Of a stretch of DNA of 64,000 bases, positions 41,908 through 49,440 are shown one piece after another. The notes under the pieces were generated by a model. That model was not told the DNA's origin. It made no database searches and saw only the letters and a program-made list of their open reading frames with translations. This DNA is from Deinococcus roseus (GTDB taxonomy: Bacteria > Deinococcota > Deinococci > Deinococcales > Deinococcaceae), in the NCBI RefSeq assembly GCF_014646895.1, contig NZ_BMOD01000008.1, positions 1 through 64,000 of the forward strand, read 5' to 3'. Within the stretch, counting starts at the first letter, position 1, and each line of letters starts with the position of its first letter. The translations under genes were made by a program, and so were the position numbers.

Positions 41908-42606
41908 TCAGAAGCTTCTGGGGCGTTTGTTGAGGCTCTGGCACAAACCCACCCAGCGGTCCAGCAGGCCGTAATTGATCTTGCCCTGACCATCCCGGAT
42001 GGTTTTTCCCAGCTGAACGCCATGCAAACCTGTTTTCAAAAGTCCCAGCACCCGGTCCTCGGAGTGACCGGCAGTGTCCAGGAAGATGGGCAACTGGGGG
42101 CTGGCAGACCGCAGCAGTTGTTCCAGGGTGTAATCTCCATCTGCCGTGGCCCAGGGGGCACCTGAAGTGTTGATCTGCAGCACTTTGGGGTACTGCACCA
42201 GTTTCATGTAGGCGGCTTGAGGATTTCTGAGCAGGTCAAAGGCCTGATTGACATTCACCGTGAAGCCACAGTGGATGGCCTCCTCCAGCAAATCCCAGTC
42301 GAACACGCCATCGTGCTCTGCGCCAAAGGTGATGTTGCGGATGCCCCGCTTCCAGTACACCTCCAGGATCTTGAGGGTGCGGGTGCGGCGGGCCTCTTCG
42401 TAACAGTAATCGCCTGCATCGGGTTTGACCAGCACAGAAACGGGAATGGTGGCCTGTTCCAGGCAAGCTTCAATGGTTTTGGTGTCGCTGCTGGAGCTGC
42501 CTTCTGGAAGCTGACGGACAATCAGCACCTGGGTGGCTCCGCTGGTCTGGGCAGCCCGCACATCCATGGGGGTTTCGGCAACAACTTCAATGCGAATGGG
42601 AAACAC
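41908..42606 (-). CDS. CutC-like TIM-barrel protein
   Basis: A 232-residue protein resembling the CutC family (once linked to copper homeostasis; true function unsettled). Matching segments are PIRIEVVAETPMDVRAAQTS with GATQVLIVRQLPEG, then YWKRGIRNITFGAEHDG, TVNVNQAFDLL, LQINTSGAP and LGLLKTGLHGVQLGKTIRDG. Several family residues are changed, so it is a divergent member. The start is taken as GTG at 42606 (MFPIRIEVV), which has AAGGAG eight bases upstream on the minus strand; the longer frame has an unlikely Ser/Cys-rich N-terminus. Confidence 0.65.
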   Translation of the reverse strand: MFPIRIEVVAETPMDVRAAQTSGATQVLIVRQLPEGSSSSDTKTIEACLEQATIPVSVLVKPDAGDYCYEEARRTRTLKILEVYWKRGIRNITFGAEHDGVFDWDLLEEAIHCGFTVNVNQAFDLLRNPQAAYMKLVQYPKVLQINTSGAPWATADGDYTLEQLLRSASPQLPIFLDTAGHSEDRVLGLLKTGLHGVQLGKTIRDGQGKINYGLLDRWVGLCQSLNKRPRSF

Positions 42607-42784
42607 GGGGGTCACTCCTTGGTCAGGTGGGATGAGGGGATCAGACAGATCATCTCTGGAAACGCTGGAACACCTGTGCCGACAAGAACAACAGGAGCTG
42701 GATTTTTGCATTGTAAGCCGTCTGAACTGACAGCTTTCTGAACTTTTGTGACAATTTGGGCTTCATGCTGCGTTTCAAAAAGCT

Positions 42785-43741
42785 TCAGGCAGTGGTGGGT
42801 TCCCCCGAGCATTCCTGGAAAGCCGCCTGATACAGGTCGCGGTCCAGGTCCCGACCAATCACCACCAGATGCGAGGTGTTGTCGTGGGGGTCGGTGAGGG
42901 CCTCCGCGCTGAAGATGTCCCGCACCGCCTGAAACAGCACCTCTTCTGGGATGTCTTTGAAGGCCAGAAAACCCTTGACCCTCAGCACATGACCGGGGCG
43001 CTCCAGAATGAATTTCTGCAGGAAGTAATGCCAGCGGATCATGTCCAGGGGCTCAATGTGCTTGAGGACAAAACTTTTGACGCCCGCAGTGTGCTGGTGG
43101 GTGGTTTCCAGCACATCCTCTTTGAGGTCTGCAGAAAAGTGTTTCTGGTTCAGCACCTGATCGGAGGCCACCTCGCTGTGGTGGGTGCGGATCACTTTGG
43201 CCAGCGGAGCCAGTTTGCTGGAGGTGTCCTGCACAAGGTCCAGCAATTCCTGGTCTGCAAGGTCCGATTTGTTGATCACGATGCTGCTGGCGTAGGCCAG
43301 TTGCAGGGCCATCTCGGGGTTCTGCTCCAGGGTGGCGTAAAAATTGCGGGCGTCCAGCACGGTCACCAGACCATCCAGTTCAAAAAGCGCCCGCACCTGG
43401 GGGTCCAACAAGGTCTGCATCACAGGAACAGGATCTGCAAGCCCGGAAAGCTCAATCAGGACATACTCGGGGCGCTGGGGTCTGGAGACCAGCTTGACCA
43501 GGGCCTCAATCAAATCGTTCCTTCCCGAGCAGCACAGGCAGCCTGCCGTCAGTTCGGCGAGGTCTTCATCGGGAAGGTTCTCGATCAGGGCACCATCCAC
43601 CCCCAGGGAACCAAATTCATTGACGATCACGCCCAGCTTGTAGGGGTTCTGGCGGATCAGGTGGTTGACCAGGGTGGTTTTTCCGGCCCCCAGGAAACCT
43701 CCGATCACGGTCACGGGAATGCGGTTGCGCACAACTCTCAT
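42785..43741 (-). CDS. CobW/COG0523 family GTP-dependent metal chaperone
   Basis: A 318-residue G3E GTPase that delivers metal ions to target proteins. The P-loop is GGFLGAGKTT (near residue 13), the metal-binding motif is GCLCC near 68, the base-recognition motif is INKSD near 155, and a CobW C-terminal domain follows (KSFVLKHIEPLDMIRWHYFL, GHVLRVKGFLAF). A histidine-rich patch occurs near residue 210 (ETTHQHTAGV). The ATG at 43741 lies seven bases after TATGCT, giving a leaderless MRVVRNRIPVTVI start. Which metal it handles cannot be read from the sequence. Confidence 0.92.
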   Translation of the reverse strand: MRVVRNRIPVTVIGGFLGAGKTTLVNHLIRQNPYKLGVIVNEFGSLGVDGALIENLPDEDLAELTAGCLCCSGRNDLIEALVKLVSRPQRPEYVLIELSGLADPVPVMQTLLDPQVRALFELDGLVTVLDARNFYATLEQNPEMALQLAYASSIVINKSDLADQELLDLVQDTSSKLAPLAKVIRTHHSEVASDQVLNQKHFSADLKEDVLETTHQHTAGVKSFVLKHIEPLDMIRWHYFLQKFILERPGHVLRVKGFLAFKDIPEEVLFQAVRDIFSAEALTDPHDNTSHLVVIGRDLDRDLYQAAFQECSGEPTTA

Positions 43742-43780
43742 GGTGTACAGCATAGACCGTTTTGTCCTGCTTCATCCTGC

Positions 43781-43816
43781 AAAAAGACCCATCCCCGCAA
43801 AGCTTTGCGGGGATGG
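43781..43816 (-). terminator. Terminator of the ABC exporter operon
   Basis: On the minus strand a perfect 14-bp palindromic arm pair (CCATCCCCGCAAAG and its complement) runs into GGTCTTTTT. It lies 24 bases after the last gene of the operon. Confidence 0.85.
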
Positions 43817-43839
43817 CGTTCAGGACCGTTCAATTCTGG

Positions 43840-44319
43840 TCAATTCTGACGGTACTTCACTTCAAAACGGATCTTCTTCTTGAAGAACAGCACGCCCACC
43901 GAGCCACTCTCGATCACCTGCACAGGAAAGAGTTTGCCTTCCCTGAGCACAAATTCGGCTTCGCGGGCTCCACCATCCATCTCCTTGATCTCCTCGCGGG
44001 TCAACAGGCGTTTGCCTTGCGGGGCAAAGGTATGGCAGGAAAATTCAGGAAGCTGGTCATCGCCTTTGTAGTCCACACTGGCAGTCTTGCTCTGCTCTTT
44101 CTTGAGGGTCTTGACGGTGAATTTGCCGTTTTTGAACTCGATGCGGGCCTCTTCGTGGTAAGCCACATCGTTGTCCACATAAAGGGTGGCGTCCCTGAGC
44201 AGGGTGAAAGGAGCGGTGTGCAACTTCTGCTGGGCATTTTCCAGCTCTTTGCAGGACGCTGCCTGTGCCCCTCCCACCAGGGCCGCACCCAGCACAATCA
44301 GCCACTTGATGCTTTTCAT
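43840..44319 (-). CDS. Secreted protein at the end of the ABC operon, unknown function
   Basis: A 159-residue exported protein with a signal peptide (WLIVLGAALVGGAQA, cleavage near residue 20). The mature part has two cysteines (SCKELENAQQ and FSCHTFAPQG) likely to form a disulfide, and a strand-rich, Lys-rich second half. The ATG at 44319 overlaps the permease stop by four bases, so it is translationally coupled to the transporter. An accessory or immunity role for the exported substrate is possible but not shown by sequence. Confidence 0.7.
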   Translation of the reverse strand: MKSIKWLIVLGAALVGGAQAASCKELENAQQKLHTAPFTLLRDATLYVDNDVAYHEEARIEFKNGKFTVKTLKKEQSKTASVDYKGDDQLPEFSCHTFAPQGKRLLTREEIKEMDGGAREAEFVLREGKLFPVQVIESGSVGVLFFKKKIRFEVKYRQN

Positions 44320-44963
44320 AACGTGATGCCCCGCTTCTTCCAGAGGGTGAGGGCCAGAGCCCAGATCAGGGCAGTCATGGCAATGCGGATCCACTGGTGC
44401 TCACTGTCTCCAGAGAAGTGGGTGATGCCCATCCCAGGGAGGCCAGCGGCCAGCACAGGTTGCAGGTTTTCGGGAAGGGCCAGCACCATGCGCGGGATGA
44501 TCTGCATCCAGGCAAAGCCCACCACCAGCACCAGTGCAAAATTGCGGGTCAGGGCAGACAGCAGCACAAGCGTTCCCAGGCTGCTGACCACTCCGGCCAG
44601 TCCTGCACCAAAGGCTGCGCCACTTTCCGGCAGGTTCCCCAGGGCGAAAGACACGCCCAGGCTGAGCACCACCAGCAGCAAAATCACCGCAATCTTTTCA
44701 AAGAGCACTTTTAAGGCAGAGGTGGGCGTGGTGAGGATCCACTTGGCGGTGGCCTGCTGTGTTTCCAGGGCCAGCAAATAAGGGGTGAGCAGGGCCAGCA
44801 CCGCATGGGCAGGAAGCAGGTATGCTTCCCCGTTGGCTTTCACCTGCATGCTGGGGTTCATCTGGTTGGCTGCGAACACCAGCACCGGAAGGGCCAGACC
44901 TGCCACGGCCAGACCCAGGCCCATGGGATTGCGTTTCAGTTTAAGCAACTCGGCTGTCAGCAT
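44316..44963 (-). CDS. ABC-2 type permease, second pair
   Basis: A 215-residue membrane protein with about six hydrophobic segments (GLGLAVAGLALPVLVFAAN, VLALLTPYLLALET, IAVILLLVVLSLGVSFALG, AGVVSSLGTLVLLSAL, FALVLVVGFAWMQIIP and WIRIAMTALIWALALTLW). The loop LETQQATAKWILTTPTS recalls ABC-2 permeases. It starts inside the end of the upstream ATPase gene (23-base overlap), so the two form a transporter pair. Substrate unknown. Confidence 0.8.
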   Translation of the reverse strand: MLTAELLKLKRNPMGLGLAVAGLALPVLVFAANQMNPSMQVKANGEAYLLPAHAVLALLTPYLLALETQQATAKWILTTPTSALKVLFEKIAVILLLVVLSLGVSFALGNLPESGAAFGAGLAGVVSSLGTLVLLSALTRNFALVLVVGFAWMQIIPRMVLALPENLQPVLAAGLPGMGITHFSGDSEHQWIRIAMTALIWALALTLWKKRGITL

Positions 44964-45849
44964 CTTTGATCCTCCAGTACAGTTCTTCCAGGTCTTCGGG
45001 ACGGCTGCTCAGCACGGTCAGGTTCTGCTGTTCCAGGATGCCCTGCACCTGACGGCTGTCTTTGATGTTCACATCCACCACCACAGCGCGGCTGTCCCGT
45101 GCAGCAGCGGTTTGCAGGCCATGCAGGCCCAGGATGTTGCGGGCACGCTCGGGATCGTCCACCTCGACCACCAGACGGCGGCTGGCAGCCAGCTGGGCGT
45201 AAGACCCCTGGTACGCGATCTGCCCGGCATGAATGACCACCAGATGTTCGGCGTAACGTTCGGCTTCCAGCACCTGGTGCGTGGACACCAGCATGGACAC
45301 CCCTTCACCTGTGAGGGTCTTCAGGACCGCCCAGAGCTGCTCGCGGCCTTCAAGGTCCAGCCCGTTGGTCGGCTCGTCCAGCAAAAGCAATTTCACTTCT
45401 GGAAAGAGCTGAGAGGCCAGATACAGCCGCTGGCGCATTCCCAGCGAGTACCCTTTTGAGGGCCGGTTCATGGCATGGGCCAGTCCCACCCGTTCCAGGG
45501 CCTGCACCGCCCACTTCCTGGGGTTCTCCACCTGACGGTAGTGCCCCACAATCTCCAGGGTTTCTTTTCCGGTCAGCCAGGGATAGAAACGGGGTTCTTC
45601 CAGCGTCACCCCGATCAGGCGTTTGCTGAGGTCGCTTCTGGGCTGCCCGAACACCTGAATGGCTCCGGCATCGGGTCTTTCCAGACCGGACAGAAGCCTG
45701 AAGGTGCTGGTCTTCCCTGCTCCGTTAGGACCCAGGTACAGGCCCATTGCCCCCTGGGGCAACCTGAAATCCAGGCCTTTGAGAATCTCTCTGTCTCCGT
45801 ACGTTTTCTTCAAACCTTCCACTTTTAAAGCGTCATGCATGGGCTGCAA
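44941..45849 (-). CDS. ABC transporter ATP-binding protein, second pair
   Basis: About 302 residues. Walker A is GPNGAGKTS (near residue 40), the Q-loop region is GVTLEEPRFYPWL, the signature is YSLGMRQRL, Walker B is LLLLDEPTNGLD, and the switch His is in VSTHQ. The C-terminal 80 residues form a small additional domain found in drug/bacteriocin exporter ATPases. A second ATG three codons in is equally plausible. It overlaps the preceding permease gene by 17 bases. With the next gene it forms an ABC-2 exporter. Confidence 0.88.
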   Translation of the reverse strand: MQPMHDALKVEGLKKTYGDREILKGLDFRLPQGAMGLYLGPNGAGKTSTFRLLSGLERPDAGAIQVFGQPRSDLSKRLIGVTLEEPRFYPWLTGKETLEIVGHYRQVENPRKWAVQALERVGLAHAMNRPSKGYSLGMRQRLYLASQLFPEVKLLLLDEPTNGLDLEGREQLWAVLKTLTGEGVSMLVSTHQVLEAERYAEHLVVIHAGQIAYQGSYAQLAASRRLVVEVDDPERARNILGLHGLQTAAARDSRAVVVDVNIKDSRQVQGILEQQNLTVLSSRPEDLEELYWRIKDADSRVA

Positions 45850-46561
45850 TCCCCCTTTTCATCACGGTGTGTTCTGCAATCTGAACGGCCAGCAGACCGA
45901 TCAAAAGCCAGACAAGTCCATAAAATGTGATCCATCCTGCGCCAATCCATGAGGGCTGGTGAAGCCAGTGGATCACGCCCACCAGCGGCAACACATCCAC
46001 CCAGGACCCCAGGTTTTGCACGGGTGCAAATGCCACTGCAAAGAGGCCCAGTTGCACCAGCGTGGAGATGTTCTGCACCTTGCGCAGCACCATCTTCAGG
46101 GCAAACATCAGCATTCCCAGACCCAGCACACTGACCGCCGCCAGTCCCAGCGCAGCAAAAATCAATTCGATGGGAAAATGCAGGTTCTGAGTGGCCCAGG
46201 CCATCAGGACGTACATGCCTCCAAAACCCAGGGCCAGTTGTGCCCCCAGCGTCAGGCTGAGCGTCAAAAGCAGGCTGCCCAGCTTGTAGGGAAACAGCAT
46301 GATCTCCTCTGGCGGATGGTCGTCTCCAGAACCCAGGGCTCTGGGGATCATGTAGAACACCGTCACCCCAGCCGTGGCAATGAAGGTGGAGAGGGTGGCC
46401 AGAAAAGCAGCATTGCCACTGGTTTTGGCGGCCCCCAGCCCCAGACCCCACAGCACAATTCCGGTGGTGATCAGGCCAAAAACCATCTGCAAAGGGTACC
46501 TGCGCTGCTCCTTGAAATCCGCACGGACCTTGAAGCCAGCAATCCTAAAACCCTGCAGCAT
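45833..46561 (-). CDS. ABC-2 type permease, first pair
   Basis: A 242-residue protein with about six membrane segments (MVFGLITTGIVLWGLGLGA, FIATAGVTVFYMIPRALG, LLLTLSLTLGAQLALGFGGM, LIFAALGLAAVSVLGLGMLM, LVQLGLFAVAFAP and YGLVWLLIGLLAVQI). The short basic N-terminus (RADFKEQRRYP) is typical of ABC-2 permeases that sit in export systems. It overlaps both neighbouring genes by 17 bases, which points to tight translational coupling in one operon. Confidence 0.8.
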   Translation of the reverse strand: MLQGFRIAGFKVRADFKEQRRYPLQMVFGLITTGIVLWGLGLGAAKTSGNAAFLATLSTFIATAGVTVFYMIPRALGSGDDHPPEEIMLFPYKLGSLLLTLSLTLGAQLALGFGGMYVLMAWATQNLHFPIELIFAALGLAAVSVLGLGMLMFALKMVLRKVQNISTLVQLGLFAVAFAPVQNLGSWVDVLPLVGVIHWLHQPSWIGAGWITFYGLVWLLIGLLAVQIAEHTVMKRGIAAHA

Positions 46562-47492
46562 GCCCGGCCTCCTCTTTTTTCATCAGGGACTCCAGCTGGT
46601 TTTCCCGGCGCACATCAACGATGTTCACGCCATCTGCCCCCAGGCGCTCGAACACCTCTGCGAGCAGGCGCACCCGGTTGGGCAGGCGCAAAGAAGCCCC
46701 ATCCATGAGCACCTCTGCAGGCATGCCCATATCCGGGGCACGGTCCAGCATGAGTCTGATCCAGCCCTGGCGGTGCTCCTCCTCACGGTAAGGGACCAGA
46801 ATGCCCTGCCTGAGCAGCACCACTTCGGTGACCATCCGGCCCAGCACCCCGTGATCATGCGAGGTCACCAGGGTGGTTTTGCCTTCTCTGGAACGCGCTG
46901 ACAGGTAAGCCAGCATGCGGTCAATGCTCTCCGAATCCAGACCCAGGGTGGGTTCATCCAGCAGGGCCAACTCCGGGTCATGCACAAAAATGGACGCCAG
47001 GGAAAGCCGCTGGCGGTTCCCCAGGGAAAGCTCCGTCACCTGCTTTTCCAGCTTGTCAGACAGCAAGAAAGTATCTGCAACTTCCGAAATGCCTCTGCGG
47101 CCCCGGTACAGCAGCGCGCTGTATTCCAGCACCTCTCTGACCGTCCAGCGGTCCGGGAAATTGCGTTTCCCACTGAGCAGCACCCCGGTCCGGCCCATCA
47201 AAGCCGCCCGGTCCCTGCAAGGGTTCAGACCCAGCACTTTCAATTCTCCACGCTCCGGGCGAATCAAACCGGCCAGCATGCGCAAAAACGTGGTCTTGCC
47301 TGCACCGTTCGCTCCCACCACCCCACAGATTGCCCCAGGCACCACGTGCAGAGACACATCCTTGAGCACCGGCTGGTGTTTGCCCATCAGGGGTCGGTAA
47401 CTGCAGGCCACATTCTGGACCGATACAGCAAGGTCCGTGCGGGACATCTTGCGGGCCTCAGCAACAATTTCTGGATCATTGGTCAGCACCAT
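46545..47492 (-). CDS. ABC transporter ATP-binding protein, first pair
   Basis: A 315-residue ATPase. Walker A is GANGAGKTT (near residue 61), the signature motif is LSLGNRQRLSL, Walker B is LALLDEPTLGLD and the switch His is in TSHDHG. An extension of about 85 residues follows (LVPYREEEHRQGWIRLMLDR and more). It heads the minus-strand exporter operon with a strong AAAGGAGGTTTGA ribosome-binding site. The operon is divergent from the SARP-like regulator at 47771; the 278-base gap carries an 11-bp direct repeat suited to such a regulator. Confidence 0.88.
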   Translation of the reverse strand: MVLTNDPEIVAEARKMSRTDLAVSVQNVACSYRPLMGKHQPVLKDVSLHVVPGAICGVVGANGAGKTTFLRMLAGLIRPERGELKVLGLNPCRDRAALMGRTGVLLSGKRNFPDRWTVREVLEYSALLYRGRRGISEVADTFLLSDKLEKQVTELSLGNRQRLSLASIFVHDPELALLDEPTLGLDSESIDRMLAYLSARSREGKTTLVTSHDHGVLGRMVTEVVLLRQGILVPYREEEHRQGWIRLMLDRAPDMGMPAEVLMDGASLRLPNRVRLLAEVFERLGADGVNIVDVRRENQLESLMKKEEAGHAAGF

Positions 47493-47623
47493 TCAAACCT
47501 CCTTTCCATGCTGATTTGAGGTTTCCATGCAGCAGAAAGGCGATCTCAGGCTGCACAAAACCCCATCCAGATGCCGTTTCTTTGCACCTGCATCAGTTCT
47601 GAAACCAGTAAACCCCAGGGGGG

Positions 47624-47645
47624 GTTACCAACAGGTCACCAACTG
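47624..47645. promoter_or_regulatory. 11-bp direct repeat, candidate SARP operator
   Basis: GTTACCAACAG is followed directly by GTCACCAACTG (9 of 11 identical). SARP-type activators typically bind direct heptamers spaced by one helical turn. The site lies in the 47493-47770 gap between the ABC operon and the SARP-like gene; otherwise that gap shows only a TTGACC at 47661 without a good -10. Confidence 0.5.
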
Positions 47646-47770
47646 GATGGAACCCTGGACTTGACCCCCCACATGCTTGAGTGAAATCACTTAGAAGATT
47701 CATGCCGAGTTCAGGGAAAAACCGCCACAATTCGGGAAGAAATCTGCTAAAGACCCCAGCAGAGGTGAAC

Positions 47771-48364
47771 ATGACAGAAGCAAATCAGACAAGCGTGCGG
47801 ATTCAAACCCTGGGCAAATTGACGATCAATCAAAAAGTGGTGAAACAATCGAGACCCCTGGAACTGGTGGTCTTCCTGGCCACCTGTCAGGGAGACGCCG
47901 CCAGAGAACTGGTGGAAAATGCCCTCTTTGGAGAAGAAGCCTCCAGCAGTGCCATGAGCAACCTGGTGCAACGGGCCAGAGGACTGGGGTTTGAGATTCA
48001 GAGCATTTATCAGCGTTATGAACTGCGCACCCCGGTGGTGGTTGATGCCATCGAGCTGGAACGCACCCTCAAAGCAGGTGACCTTGAACGCAGCGTGCAG
48101 CTGTACGGAGGACCTTTCTTTCCACAATCGGTGAGTCCCTTTGCAGAAGACCTGCGGGGATACTTTGAGGAAAACCTGATCCAGCTGGCCCTGAACCAGC
48201 AGGACTCCCGTTTGATGTTCGACGTGATGAAACGGGTTGGCATGGACCCCCGGCTGGGAGATGCCATCCTGGCCAGCACCACCCAGAACATGCACAGCGT
48301 GCTCTGCCAGGCCCCCATGCGCGGTCTGGGCTGGAGCCCCAGGCCCATCAAAGCTGTTTCCTGA
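47771..48364 (+). CDS. Small SARP-like winged-helix regulator
   Basis: A 197-residue protein. Residues about 8-85 look like the winged-helix DNA-binding domain of SARP/OmpR type: VRIQTLGKLTINQKVVKQSR, LELVVFLATCQGDAARELV, then the recognition-helix region SSSAMSNLVQRARGLGFEI. A short BTAD-like helical part follows (ERTLKAGDLERSVQLYGGPF, EENLIQLALNQQDS). No ATPase or sensor domain is present. The chosen ATG follows AGCAGAGGTGAAC; the longer frame lacks a site. It is divergent from the ABC operon, ends at a terminator, and precedes the tiny-peptide cluster, so it may control one or both. Confidence 0.75.
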   Translation: MTEANQTSVRIQTLGKLTINQKVVKQSRPLELVVFLATCQGDAARELVENALFGEEASSSAMSNLVQRARGLGFEIQSIYQRYELRTPVVVDAIELERTLKAGDLERSVQLYGGPFFPQSVSPFAEDLRGYFEENLIQLALNQQDSRLMFDVMKRVGMDPRLGDAILASTTQNMHSVLCQAPMRGLGWSPRPIKAVS

Positions 48365-48387
48365 AAATCCTGTTTCCCTGTCTGCCT

Positions 48388-48416
48388 GCCCGAAGCTGCT
48401 TCGGGCTTTCTTTTTT
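48388..48416 (+). terminator. Terminator after the SARP-like gene
   Basis: GCCCGAAG-CTG-CTTCGGGC followed by TTTCTTTTTT. Confidence 0.88.
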
Positions 48417-48483
48417 GAGGGTTTTGGACCGAAAACAAAATCTATTGGTTTTGAATCCCAGCAGAAGCCCACCAGAAAATCAC

Positions 48484-48506
48484 CTGTGCGCACAGATCCG
48501 TATTCT
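48484..48506 (+). promoter_or_regulatory. Candidate promoter/operator of the tiny-peptide operon
   Basis: A perfect 12-bp palindrome CTGTGCGCACAG (48484-48495) lies just upstream of a TATTCT -10 hexamer (48501-48506), about 47 bases before the first small ORF. No -35 box is present, so the palindrome may be an activator or repressor site. Confidence 0.5.
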
Positions 48507-48552
48507 GATTTCAAGAAAGAACGCAGACGAAAAGAACAGAAAGGAGGACCGC

Positions 48553-48663
48553 ATGAAGAACTTCAAATACAAAACCAAACCCCTGAAATTCAGCTTCTGC
48601 ATCGGAGCCATCCGGGTAGCCTGGAATGTCAATGTCCCCGCTGTGGCCCTGCAAGGAGACTGA
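48553..48663 (+). CDS. Tiny peptide A (36 residues)
   Basis: ATG with an excellent AAAGGAGGACCGC ribosome-binding site encodes MKNFKYKTKPLKFSFCIGA, continuing IRVAWNVNVPAVALQGD. It is basic at the start and hydrophobic at the end, with one cysteine. The pattern K(T)K-xx-KF-xxxxG-xIRV is shared with peptide B and loosely with the repeated 29-mers, so they look like members of one divergent family. No signal peptide. Its end contains the ribosome-binding site (AAGGAG) of the next ORF. Confidence 0.65.
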   Translation: MKNFKYKTKPLKFSFCIGAIRVAWNVNVPAVALQGD

Positions 48664-48664
48664 A

Positions 48665-48778
48665 ATGGAAGACACCCCCTACATCTTCAAAACCAAACTC
48701 TTCAAATTTCTGGCCAGGGCTGGAATTGTACGGGTGAAACGGCTCAGTGACGGCAAGATCATGGGCCTGGAGGACTGA
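48665..48778 (+). CDS. Tiny peptide B (37 residues)
   Basis: Starts one base after the stop of peptide A. Sequence begins MEDTPYIFKTKLFKFLARAG and ends IVRVKRLSDGKIMGLED. The FKTKLFKF...GIVRV part parallels peptide A, and LSDGK...LED parallels the TSGKWSVTLN tail of the 29-mers. Its tail again supplies a GGAG for the next ORF. Confidence 0.6.
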   Translation: MEDTPYIFKTKLFKFLARAGIVRVKRLSDGKIMGLED

Positions 48779-48779
48779 C

Positions 48780-48875
48780 ATGAAATACATCAAGCTGCAG
48801 AGCAGCCTTCTGAATGATTCCCCCATCTACACAGACTTTCACGCAATGAAAAAGGAGGTGACCCATGGCAGATAA
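48780..48875 (+). CDS. Tiny peptide C (31 residues)
   Basis: Starts two bases after the stop of peptide B (GGAGGACTGACATG). Encodes MKYIKLQSSLLNDSPIYTDF and HAMKKEVTHGR. It has no similarity I can see to the others. Its last 11 bases overlap the start of peptide D, and the AAAAAGGAGGTGA inside it is a near-perfect ribosome-binding site for D. It may mainly serve translational coupling. Confidence 0.5.
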   Translation: MKYIKLQSSLLNDSPIYTDFHAMKKEVTHGR

Positions 48876-48954
48876 AGACCTCAAAATCAACGGCAACCTC
48901 GGCATCATCAGCATCACCTACACCAGCGGCAAATGGTCCGTTACCCTCAACTGA
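48865..48954 (+). CDS. Tandem 29-residue peptide, copy 1
   Basis: Encodes MADKDLKINGNLGIISITYT followed by SGKWSVTLN. It differs from the three later copies only at the first residues (ADK instead of SEK). The peptide is strand-prone, rich in Thr, Ser and Ile, with one Trp and no Cys. Ribosome-binding site AAAGGAGGTGACCC is close to perfect. It could be a precursor of a modified or secreted peptide, but no modifying enzyme is visible nearby. Confidence 0.75.
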   Translation: MADKDLKINGNLGIISITYTSGKWSVTLN

Positions 48955-48965
48955 GGAAAATGAAC

Positions 48966-49070
48966 ATGCATCTAGAGATGGATGATTTCGTGATCCACAT
49001 TCAAGAAAAGCAGCTCACCATCACCCGCAAAGGTGAAGAGAATCCCATCTTTCAGTTCCAAGGAGAATGA
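48966..49070 (+). CDS. Tiny peptide E (34 residues)
   Basis: Encodes MHLEMDDFVIHIQEKQLTIT and RKGEENPIFQFQGE, an acidic, strand-prone peptide between the first and second copies of the 29-mer. An in-frame ATG two codons upstream (48960) is an alternative start. GAGGAAAATGAAC precedes it. The FVIHI...LTITRKGEEN pattern loosely echoes GIISITYTSGKWS. Confidence 0.6.
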   Translation: MHLEMDDFVIHIQEKQLTITRKGEENPIFQFQGE

Positions 49071-49072
49071 AC

Positions 49073-49162
49073 ATGAGCGAAAAAGACCTCAAAATCAACG
49101 GCAACCTCGGCATCATCAGCATCACTTACACCAGCGGTAAATGGTCCGTTACCCTCAACTAA
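49073..49162 (+). CDS. Tandem 29-residue peptide, copy 2
   Basis: MSEKDLKINGNLGIISITYT followed by SGKWSVTLN. The DNA is almost identical to copies 3 and 4, including the AAGGAGAATGAAC leader, so the duplications are recent or kept uniform by gene conversion. Two bases separate it from the stop of peptide E. Confidence 0.78.
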   Translation: MSEKDLKINGNLGIISITYTSGKWSVTLN

Positions 49163-49173
49163 GGAGAATGAAC

Positions 49174-49263
49174 ATGAGCGAAAAAGACCTCAAAATCAAC
49201 GGCAACCTCGGCATCATCAGCATCACCTACACCAGCGACAAATGGTCCGTTACCCTCAACTGA
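49174..49263 (+). CDS. Tandem 29-residue peptide, copy 3
   Basis: Identical to copy 2 except Gly22 to Asp (TSDKWSVTLN). Same AAGGAGAATGAAC leader. The single change falls before the conserved KW pair. Confidence 0.78.
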   Translation: MSEKDLKINGNLGIISITYTSDKWSVTLN

Positions 49264-49292
49264 GCCCTTCTATCAATCAAGGAGAAATTGAC

Positions 49293-49382
49293 ATGAGCGA
49301 AAAAGACCTCAAAATCAACGGCAACCTCGGCATCATCAGCATCACTTACACCAGCGGCAAATGGTCCGTTACCCTCAACTAA
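49293..49382 (+). CDS. Tandem 29-residue peptide, copy 4
   Basis: Same protein as copy 2. The leader differs (AAGGAGAAATTGAC) and a 29-base spacer separates it from copy 3. It is the last coding sequence before the terminator at 49397. Confidence 0.78.
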   Translation: MSEKDLKINGNLGIISITYTSGKWSVTLN

Positions 49383-49396
49383 AATCCAAATTCCTG

Positions 49397-49426
49397 CGGG
49401 GTGGGTGAAAACCCACCCCGTTTCTT
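49397..49426 (+). terminator. Terminator of the tiny-peptide operon
   Basis: CGGGGTGGGT pairs with ACCCACCCCG around GAAA, followed by TTTCTT. It lies between the peptide genes and the CPBP gene; partial read-through could feed the protease gene. Confidence 0.85.
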
Positions 49427-49440
49427 CATAAGGAGGCCCA

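Noticed and set aside
48865..49382. Direct repeats of about 90 bp, considered as a CRISPR-like array
   Set aside because: The repeats are complete ORFs with ribosome-binding sites, unequal spacers and no cas genes.
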